Shown here: positions 56,248-64,000 of the stretch, piece by piece
How positions within the stretch are numbered: the stretch's first letter is position 1
Layout of the letters: every line of letters starts with the position of its first letter
Source: Reticulascus tulasneorum
Lineage: Eukaryota > Ascomycota > Sordariomycetes > Glomerellales > Reticulascaceae
Length of the DNA stretch: 64,000 bases
Assembly: GCA_001557505.1 (NCBI GenBank)
Contig: LSAX01000007.1
Coordinates: 1,984,001-2,048,000, forward strand
Direction of reading: 5' to 3'
The notes under the pieces: model-generated
What the model was told of the DNA's origin: nothing
Database searches by the model: none
Seen by the model: only the letters and a program-made list of their open reading frames with translations
Position numbers and translations under genes: made by a program

Positions 56248-57715
56248 ATGGACGCATTGGAGAACACCAGTAGCCTCATGCTCTGCAACATACCAGACCC
56301 ATTTGATATAGGATCCTCAATTGAGAATACCTTGCTGCCTGAGGAGGAGGTGGATGGTAATCCGGAGCAACCAGATGGCCAGTACGAAATGTAAGCCCAG
56401 AGAATTAATCAATTCCCCTTATTCGGCACAAAAACTCACAGCCTTCACAGAATCATCCAGACTAAGAGTCTCAGTAGTCTCGAATCTGTTATGGACTCTA
56501 TTTATCAGCGTTTTAAGTCCGTAATGACCACTGCATTGGTCACCGCGAGCTAACACTGGTACCAGAAACTCCGGAGCAGATTTACTTCAGCCAAATCATC
56601 ATCCTGTGAAGATGCCTATTGTTCTTCCTGAACACGATGACTCGGTGGGGAACTCGACACGCTCAACCATATTGGCTACCACTGTGCCTAGACAACAGGC
56701 CTGGACGCCTTCCTTCTTGAGCGAAGAAAGTCGACACAAGTTCGAGATTGCGAGTGAGACGGAATGCTACCGCCAGCTTATCGCAGCTGGTGGCAGGCCA
56801 TCACATGATGTCGCCTTGGGCCGCGCCATCATCGACAATCCCGGCAATTATCACAACATTGTGTCTTACTGGCGTCACGGCCACGAACCCACGTTTTGGC
56901 AGGTTTTCAAAGCTCAGCTGGGCAGGTGGACTGCATTTCGTGAGGAACAGCTTGGCAACCGGCGCGAGGACCATTTTGCTCAACACTGTCTAAATGTCCA
57001 GTATCTCCTTCAATATTTTGACTATCGCGGGTATTACCGGCTTCAACGTGATCTGCACAAGCAAGACAAGCTCTCGGATTGGGTGGAGTTCCTGGCGTAC
57101 AACATTGTTCCGTATGGGCAGCAGAGAGAGATTCTGGATCGGGAGCGCAAGAGATACGAAGATGCAGTGGCCTCATTCTTCGCTTCTCCCCACCGCCGGG
57201 TGTATGAGACAATTGAGCACGTACTTCAGCGCTCCGTGAGAGACCAGTGCGGCAAAGAGACGAAAGTTGCTGCCTCGGTCGTATTAACTAAGCGTTGCGC
57301 GTTCTTTCGTACTTGCGAGAAGGCAGAGCAAGAAGAAGTTGAGTGGGCAAAGAAGAAGCATGTATTGGCCAAACAGAGGGAGGCGCTCATAAACGAGACG
57401 TACGAGAAGATTTACAGATACAACGAGGCTTATGTCTTTGTCACCAACAAAGTAAAGCATCTTGAATGGATCATAGGGCAGGTTCCATGGATCATAGAGG
57501 AGATCATACAGGACCGCAGCTGGGGTGAGGTAGGCGAGGTTGCAGGTGAAGAGGCCAAAAAAAGAAAGGATAAGGTCCCAGTGTCCAAGATACATTGGCA
57601 CACGGATATGTCAGACAAAGATGCCAGGCGGAAGATAAGGAAGCGTCAACGGGTGTACAAACGGGCTGCCCCAGCCATAACCTCAAGACAACAGAATCTG
57701 TGTAAAGTCAGTTGA
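56248..57715 (+). CDS. Fungal lineage-type protein, unknown function (charged helical)
   Basis: Three exons: 56248-56390, 56451-56516 and 56566-57715; introns of 60 and 49 nt; 452 residues starting MDALENTSSLMLCNIPDPFD. The N-terminal 110 residues are acidic and poorly structured. A conserved-looking block follows: WTPSFLSEESRHKFEIASE, AIIDNPGNYHNIVSYWRHG, WQVFKAQLGRWTAFREEQLG, RLQRDLHKQDKLSDWVEFLA and ILDRERKRYEDAVASFFAS. A basic, coiled end closes it (ARRKIRKRQRVYKRAAP). The block W..FR..Q..R ... QDKL..W.EFL is familiar from many uncharacterised Pezizomycotina proteins that are often expanded and poorly conserved in synteny. No catalytic motif, signal or membrane segment is visible. Position between HET and NLR genes suggests an accessory locus. 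I cannot assign a function. Confidence 0.75.
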
Positions 57716-59254
57716 TCGGTGTATCCTATTTAACATCTTGATACATACAAGGAAGTCTAGGTAGTTAAAGAATCCTTCATGTGAGCTAGTCCATGCTACC
57801 AAAAGGGTGACCAGGTCGCCAGGGAGCATGTAAGACGTCACTCTCGCGCCCCGACGACATTGTACGCGGTCCCCGGCTGCATACTCCAGCCTCAACCATG
57901 TAGTAGCTTGGGTGTGCGAATACTGGCAAACGAACCTTTCAATATGTATTTGCCTCACTCACGGCTCAGTTTGCAGTGTTTCCAATTCCTGTAGGTATTG
58001 CAGTTGTCATACAATATCCTCTCTGCTTGCTTGGTCTGCTCTTGAGACGGTAGCCCAATTGCAGTCTCAGTGATGAAGTACACGACCTTCTTATGGTGAT
58101 CATTCAACCCTGATGCCACTTGTCTAGGCTACAAAATGATCGAGATATACCCGAACAATCCCATAGCCTGCGCATCATTACCACTTTCACCAGGTCCCGG
58201 GTATGGGTTCATCTTAGGCAAAACAGACTGCTTGAGCCATCTCACGAAGCCTTCGCGATTAATGAAACCGTTATATATAACTATACCGAGCAGGCCAGAT
58301 AACGTTAAGGCAGGAAATATCATGAACTTTAAGCCTCTATTCATGAGACTCGTACTGTATGCCTTCCTTCTAACTGCAACCGGTTATTCTATTCCCTGTG
58401 TTTCTATCGATCCCCCTCTCATCGACGAATACGAAGCACTCCGGAGGTATTACATTGATCTCGTATAGACATACTGCTCGAAGCTCCTCTAACTATTACT
58501 TACGACGATCCGTTATACCTTCTTACGCCAACCGTGCCTGCGGAGATACGCCGATATTGATGCAATATGGACTTCAAGGCCGAATTCCTGGCGAAGGTAG
58601 CCCTGCAGTTCGTTGAGATGTAGATCAGGTTGATACGTAAGTAGGTTAAACAAGGTCTTAATAGATGGTTAGTTAATAGGACGTTAATAGGGATTACAAG
58701 CATACTTCACCATGGGCTGGCAAGATCTTATAGTTGCCCGCCCCTGCTGCCCGTCCTCTTGTCTGTAACACTGTTCCAATTGTGTCCCAATTGGCTCGAT
58801 ATCGTCGGACAGATCGCTCGCTACACTGGACCTGTAAAGCCTTTGAGCGTCGGAGAGCCTCGACATCTTCGAATTTAAGCAGTATACAGCAACGGAAACT
58901 GTGAATAGCTTCATAACTGGCTTCAAGACCGACTTTTAAAAACGAGAGGGGGAGGTACCATGGCCCGTGCCAACGACAGGGGTTCGTACACTTTAAGACT
59001 GAATCGGCTACTGCTGTAAATGTGAACATTCGGCGGGGTAGAGCCGCACAAGGCTTGCTTGGCACATCGTATTTTGTTCGACCGCAATGAGCAGCTTTTG
59101 AGGAGACCGCCAGGCCGAATAACCAACCCGTGACCTGGTCTAATACCGTATACGACGCAGGTCCCAATAGGCGGCCCCGTGCTCTGCCCCGTGCTCTGCC
59201 CCGTGCTCTGCCCCTGGGTTACCGTATGAAATTTCACGTATCGTTTGTTGGAAA
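57716..59254. other. Gene-free region, TA-rich in part, before the NLR
   Basis: 1.5 kb. The part 58250-58700 is TA-rich (TTATATATAACTATACC, GGTTAGTTAATAGG), with scattered short frames and no intact gene, which may be a decayed mobile element. A 12-bp tandem repeat lies at 59175-59214, 40 bp upstream of the NLR ATG. Confidence 0.35.
59175..59214. repeat. 12-bp tandem repeat upstream of NLR
   Basis: Three copies of GTGCTCTGCCCC in direct orientation, with partial copies flanking. Its closeness to the start codon makes it promoter/leader sequence. Confidence 0.9.
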
Positions 59255-61995
59255 ATGGACGGACTAAGCGCGGCTGCAAGTGTCATTGCCGTGATCCAGC
59301 TGTCCTCCAAGGTTGTTGAATACGTGAATTCCGCCACCGGCGCTACGAAAGAAAGGAAGCGCCTCCGCGACGAGGTGCGAGCATGCGAAACTATACTCCG
59401 ACAACTTAAAGATGTGGCCGATGACTCGGAGGAGGGTAAGGCGTGGTCAGAGACAATCGAAACTCTTGAGGCCCCCGACGCGCCACTAGGCCAGCTCTAT
59501 CTTGTCTTGCAGACGATTAAAGTGAAGCTCCAGCCAAAGGAGGGATTACAGAAGGCAATGACCAATCTGAAATGGCCTTTCAATGAAAAGGAGGTAGAAA
59601 GCTTCCTTAGGGCGATGGAGCGTGAAAAGAGTCTCCTGCAGTTGGCTTTATCCAATGACTCTAGGAAATTGGTTCAAGAGATCAATAAGAGTTCGAACGA
59701 AATAAAGAAGCAGCTTGCGGAGCTGGTCGAATTAGTCAAACACAACTCAAAAGAGGTAGATTCGATGGCAAATGCAAGCGAAAGCCACTTCAGAGAACTA
59801 AAGGATAACATAATGCTAGTTCGAGACTCGGAGGCTGGCTTACATGAAGGCCTAGATAAGCTACAACGTCAGCAGGACAAACAAGAGCTCATTGAGGACC
59901 AGCAGAGAGTTCTCGAGTGGCTTACTCCAATCGAACACGCTTCTCAACAGAACGATTTTATTGCTCGCCGAGAAGCAGGAACTGGCAAATGGCTTCTGGC
60001 CTCGAAAGAGTTCAAAGAATGGACCATGAACGAAAAGCAGACGCTCTTCTGCCCCGGCATTCCTGGCGCTGGGAAAACGATTCTTACGTCTGTTGTGGTT
60101 GAAGAGCTTACTACTCGCTTCAAACACAATAAGAATGTCGGAGTTGCGTACCTTTACTGCAACTTTAGACGACAAGACGAGCACAAGGCTACGGACCTCC
60201 TTGCGAATCTACTAAAACAACTGATTCAAGACCGGTCCTCTCTGCCGAAGAGCATTACATCTCTGTATAATAGCCACAAGTGGAAGCGGCCAACCTTCGA
60301 TGTTATTTCAAAGGCTCTCCAGGACGCGACTAGTCTATATTCGAAGAATTTCATTATCATCGACGCGCTGGATGAATACCAAGTGACTAGTGGCCGGTCA
60401 CAATTCCTAACTGCTATCTTGTTACTGCAAGCCAAGTGTGGGGTAAACCTCTTCGTCACTTCGAGGCATATCCCAGAGATCATGGAGAAGTTTGAAGGAA
60501 GCATAGTTCTGGAGATCCGGGCTGATGAACATGATGTGCGGAGATATATTGAGGGCCATATCTCCTATCTACCCTCATTTGTCGGTCGCAGCATAGATCT
60601 GCAAACTCAATCAAAACCGCAATCATCAACGCCGTCGACGGAATGTATGGACAGAAACTCTTGATATCCGATCAGAAGGTTGCTAACATCGGCAGGTTTC
60701 TACTTGTGCAGCTTCATCTTAACGCTTTGATTGGAAAGAGATCCCCCAAAGCGATTTATTCCACTTTAGCAGACCTACCTGCCGGCTCTGACGTTTACAG
60801 CCATGCGTATGCAGAAACACTCAAACGAATAGAGGGACAGGTTAGTGATCAGAAAGAACTTGCTATGCAGGTTTTAGCATGGATTACATGCGCAAAGAGG
60901 CCATTTACAACCAGAGAGCTTCAATACGCGCTTGCAATAGAAGTTGGCCAGCCAGACCTGGACGAAAATAACCTCCCAGATGTCGAAGATATGATATCTG
61001 CATGTGCTGGACTGGTAACAGTCGACAAAGAAAGCGGCGGAATCATCCGGCTAATCCATTATACAACACAAGAATAATTCGAACAAACGCAGCATCAATG
61101 GTTTCCTAATGCAAACGCTGACATCGCAACGGCTTGCATTGCATACCTCTCCCTCGATACTTTTAATAGTGGAGTATGTTCGAATGATGAAGAGTTTCAG
61201 GAGCGGTTACGGTCAAATCCACTATACGACTATGCAGCTAAGAACTGGGGTCTTCATGCTCAAGAGGCTAAATTATCAAGCCAGGTTATTATGGACTTTC
61301 TCTCTAGCCATACCAAGGTTGAAGCATCAAGTCAAAAGATGGCAGAGCTCATCGAGTACCCATGGAATTCAATCTACAGCCAAAAATTTGCGAAAAGAAT
61401 AACGCCAATGCACTTGGCAGCATATTTCGGGCTCGAAGCGGTAATAAATTGCATGGTTCAACATGGCCGTGGACTAGACCCAAGAGATATCAGAGGCCAG
61501 ACACCGCTTGGTTTTGCCGCCCAGGAGGGGCACGAGGCGGTAGTAAGGTTATTACTAGCAGTGCCAGGTGTTGACGCAGGTTCAAAGGACGACGATGGCC
61601 AGACACCGCTTAGTTTTGCCTCCCAGGAGGGGCACGAGGCGGTAGTAAGCTTATTACTAGCAGTGCCGTGGGTCGATGCAGATCCAAGAGATATCAGAGG
61701 CCAGACACCGCTTAGTCTTGCCGCCCTGGAGGGGCACGAGGCGGTAGTAAGGTTATTACTAGCAGTGCCAGGTGTTGACGCAGATTCAAAGGACGACGAT
61801 GGCCAGACACCACTTAGTTTTGCCGCCAGGCGGGGCCACATGGGTGTCGTGAAGCTGCTGCTAGCGGTGCCGGGGGTTGATGTGGATTTCTATGACAAAC
61901 AAGGTCGGACGCCGCTAAGCTGGGCTACTAACAGGTGGCATAAGGATATCGTTAATCTACTGCTAGCAGCGGGCCAAGATAAATTTAATGTCTAG
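59255..61995 (+). pseudogene. Broken HeLo-like/NACHT/ankyrin NLR (STAND) gene
   Basis: The frame from ATG 59255 encodes a HeLo-like N-terminal domain ([20 protein letters not shown]) and a helical linker. A NACHT domain follows with P-loop [12 protein letters not shown], Walker [16 protein letters not shown] and [17 protein letters not shown]. Near 60590-60612 the coding frame slips, and the continuation ([12 protein letters not shown]) is in another frame. A canonical 51-nt intron at 60645-60695 then joins to RFLLVQLHLNALIGK. A TAA at 61075-61077 stops the frame in the middle of the usual HYTTQEYF-type block, after which the same frame runs on through NPLYDYAAKNWGLHAQEA to ankyrin repeats and a stop at 61995. 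Fungal NLRs of this type trigger regulated cell death on non-self signals. One frameshift and one nonsense codon argue for a pseudogene; assembly error is an alternative. I give no repaired sequence. Confidence 0.8.
61477..61884 (+). repeat. Near-identical ankyrin repeat units (102 nt, paired as 204 nt)
   Basis: Units of 34 residues alternate between two start types, DPRDIRGQTPL (61477, 61681) and SKDDDGQTPLSF (about 61580, 61784). Equivalent units sit 204 nt apart and are almost identical at the DNA level up to about 61820. The repeat core is GHEAVVRLLLAVPGVDA. Confidence 0.92.
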
Positions 61996-62676
61996 GATAA
62001 GTTTGTAGACAATGGTGCTGGGGTCCAAGACAGATTCCAAGGAAGACGGGGGCCGGACACCGCTTCCATTAGCCGCCTAGAGAGGCCATGAGGGCATCTT
62101 AAAGTTGCCATGAAAACTTGGAACTAGATTTCTCATCCTCTACCACTACCAAATTAACCTCTATAATTAACCTCTCATCAGATCCGACAAGAGTTTGGGA
62201 GCGTGGGCCCCCACCTGATGTCCCGAACCGCTGCTTCCCCAGAAATTAAACTGTGCTACTTTGCATTCTGAGTACAGAACTCTCACAGATGACTGCTTGA
62301 TTATAGAATTCATGCCTTGACCTTCTGAAGAAGAAAGATTGCCGTGTGGTTGCAGTGAAGGCAAACGAATGATTGGCCAGAGAGCGTGGTGTTGCCCAGT
62401 GCTGTTTGCAGACTCCAGTCTGGGGCAGACAACGCTCGAAGCGGTTTAAAAACTCGGGTTAGGCCTATTGCCCGGCGTTTGTGCCTGTTGAACTACGGGT
62501 GCCTTCGCCGGATTACTCTGTAATTCGGGTACCTAATCCATAATGGCGCAACCATAAGTTGTCCACCAGCTGTCCACAGCTGGAGTGCAATTCAACGCTT
62601 CGAAATATTGTCTGGGCACCACCAATGAAAGGTATGAGAGGAAATAAGAGCAAAAATGATTACCAGGATTCTTTTG
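61996..62676. other. NLR 3' erosion zone and spacer
   Basis: Just past the stop at 61995 a further degenerate ankyrin unit can be read (DSKEDGGRTPLPLAA, stop codon, RGHEGILK; about 62030-62105), so the ancestral gene was probably longer. No gene is seen in the rest. Confidence 0.55.
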
Positions 62677-62819
62677 ATCCCCGTGACGCAGTGGTTAGCG
62701 TGTTGTTCTTGTTCGTGGCCAATTCTCCACAATTTAGTTTCCTTAACTAATAATCTACAAGATACCTGTTGCTAAAACTGGCTATGCAAAAGTCGCGAGT
62801 TCAATCCTCGCCGGGGATA
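62677..62819 (+). tRNA. tRNA-like Pol III gene with ~70-nt anticodon-loop insert
   Basis: The ends pair as an acceptor stem (ATCCCCG at 62677-62683 with CGGGGAT at 62812-62818). A D arm ACGC-AGTGGTTA-GCGT follows TG, and the A-box reads TGACGCAGTGG. A perfect T arm GCGAG-TTCAATC-CTCGC gives a B-box (AGTTCAATCC). Between them the anticodon stem is weaker (TTGTT against TGCAA, four of five pairs including a G-U type pair), with a ~70-nt insert where fungal tRNA introns sit (after position 37). With that fold the anticodon reads TGT (Thr), but this is uncertain. T-runs near 62829 (TTTTTTTTTCTTTTTTCC) make a good Pol III terminator. It is either a tRNA with an unusually long intron or a disabled copy. 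Confidence 0.6.
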
Positions 62820-62824
62820 TTATC

Positions 62825-62846
62825 CTCATTTTTTTTTCTTTTTTCC
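62825..62846 (+). terminator. Pol III terminator (T-run)
   Basis: A run of about nine T, one C and six T, starting about ten bases after the tRNA-like gene's 3' end. Confidence 0.6.
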
Positions 62847-64000
62847 TAGAAAACATTATAAAAGTTGTCTAGACTTTTCGGATTCTAACGGTTGGGCAAT
62901 GAATGTAACAAAACGCGGCTCAACCGGCTGCGTCCTGTTGGTATGGGCCGGTCGAGTGTCTTTTTGTGGATAGCAATGCTGTCAGTCTTATCATGCGCAT
63001 GCCGCAGAGAATAGGTACTCGCCCGGTAATTCTGGTAAAGACACAGCAGCCCAAAACCGGCATCCAAGGCCTGCTCCTCTCAATCTCCTGGGCCGAGTCA
63101 TTAGTATGCACTTTTCCTCTCCCGGAGGAATGAGAGGCTGGAGTTGACAAGGGCGCAGACCTGGCAGAGGTGCAGCCGGTACACACACCTCTTTTGCGTC
63201 CTCTTGGCTGGTTTCCTTTGTTGCCCTTCTCGTGTTGAATTCTACACTAACTTATCTGACAGGGACATGGTCTAATTACTGCCGGATTTGCGGGTCCTGT
63301 TCAGATATCTTGGATCTACGTCATGTTTTCTTTGCTTAATACTTCGCTTGCTAGTATTGTCTTGGCAATATGTGACCATGTCAACGCACAAATGCAAGCT
63401 GGTCATGAGATGCTTGTTGAACCAGACTCTGGGGGATGTCGAAGATAAGAAACGAACATGGTCTGGATGCAGCCATCATGCAACCAAGCTGTCGGATGTC
63501 ATAATTTTGCGATTGGCCATAAACGTTGTATAAACGGATCAGCACACAATCGACACCTAATTGGACGGGATGTTGCGTGGATTCGTACTGCTGGAGAAGA
63601 ATCCTGAGATTGGAGAGACATGATTCGTTCATTGAGAGTCGTAAATATGTTCATGTTGGAAGAAGATCGCCGTTCGTACCATTGCTGAGAAAGGAGAGAG
63701 GGATGTTTCTTACCGCGCAGAATCTGGCTACCATGAGGAGAAGCTCCTCCTGCGGAGAGTAAGGTTGCAGCGCAGAGACCGCTTCGGCCGTCGTGGCACC
63801 ATGTGTTTGGCGGCTCCGCGCGGTTTTAGCTACGAAAGTGGATATCGATATGCATGAGCTAGGCTCGATGTAACGAACTTCATGTGGCATTCATAGGCAA
63901 CGAGCTAGTGAGATGACCTGGGAATGTGACAAAACGTCCCGACCCGACCTAACCGCTAGGCCCCTGCCGTAGACTAGGTCGATCGATAAAAGTTACCGGG
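62847..64000. other. Right-end region, no supported gene
   Basis: 1.15 kb to the edge. Only short frames on both strands without domains or consistent splicing. No telomeric TTAGGG array, transposon end or second tRNA is seen. Confidence 0.4.

Noticed and set aside
62847..64000. Subtelomeric end suspected from HET/NLR content
   Set aside because: No telomere repeats and no telomere-linked helicase; the accessory content alone does not prove position.

Overview
The window is nuclear DNA of a filamentous ascomycete (Pezizomycotina). Most genes have several exons and short GT...AG introns of about 46-150 nt, many with CTAAC/CTAAT-like branch points. The families are typical of this group: a HET-domain protein, a HeLo-like/NACHT/ankyrin NLR, a ubiquitin-like-domain CorA protein, Nse4, Rom2, Vps34 and Golgi GH47. 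I cannot fix the class; Sordariomycetes or Leotiomycetes is my guess. The exon structures below were worked out by hand. Where a CDS is complete in the window, all phases close and the coding length divides by three.

Layout, left to right. 1-3116 (-) is a SEA/GATOR-type WD40+RWD protein (Mtc5/WDR59-like), cut by the left edge, divergent from ubc13 (3889-4513, +). A 3.4 kb gap with no recognisable gene follows, then a disordered orphan protein (7923-8582, +), mitochondrial enoyl reductase etr1 (9811-11140, +), an acidic orphan protein that converges on etr1 with 14 bp between stops (11155-13164, -), and vps34 (13775-16695, -), which is divergent from nse4 (17332-18794, +). A 5.2 kb single-exon gene (19657-24825, +) encodes a giant coiled-coil protein with C-terminal membrane segments. 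After a long gap come a metallo-beta-lactamase-like DUF4336-type protein (26684-27567), an isochorismatase-like hydrolase (28666-29388) and a seven-exon ULD-CorA membrane protein (30124-34266), all on +. Then follow a small orphan protein (36326-37267, +), V-ATPase c' proteolipid (37971-38766, -), the Rho1 GEF rom2 (40504-44409, +), a GH47 Golgi mannosidase (45092-46906, -), a one-pass membrane protein with a repeat tail (47710-48929, +), and a multipass membrane protein (49109-51155, -).

The right end (about 52-64 kb) looks accessory. It holds a HET protein (52115-54143, -) divergent from an 87-residue three-exon gene (54614-54980, +), a lineage-type protein of unknown function (56248-57715, +), a broken HeLo-like/NACHT/ankyrin gene with near-identical ankyrin units (59255-61995, +), a tRNA-like Pol III gene with a long insert (62677-62819, +) and gene-poor flanks.

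The left 50 kb is mainly housekeeping: TORC1 control, DNA repair and ubiquitin signalling, vacuolar acidification, PI3P signalling, cell-wall integrity, glycan processing and mitochondrial fatty-acid synthesis. The right 12 kb carries genes of fungal non-self recognition and regulated cell death. I found no CRISPR array, no secondary-metabolite cluster, no intact transposon and no viral insertion.
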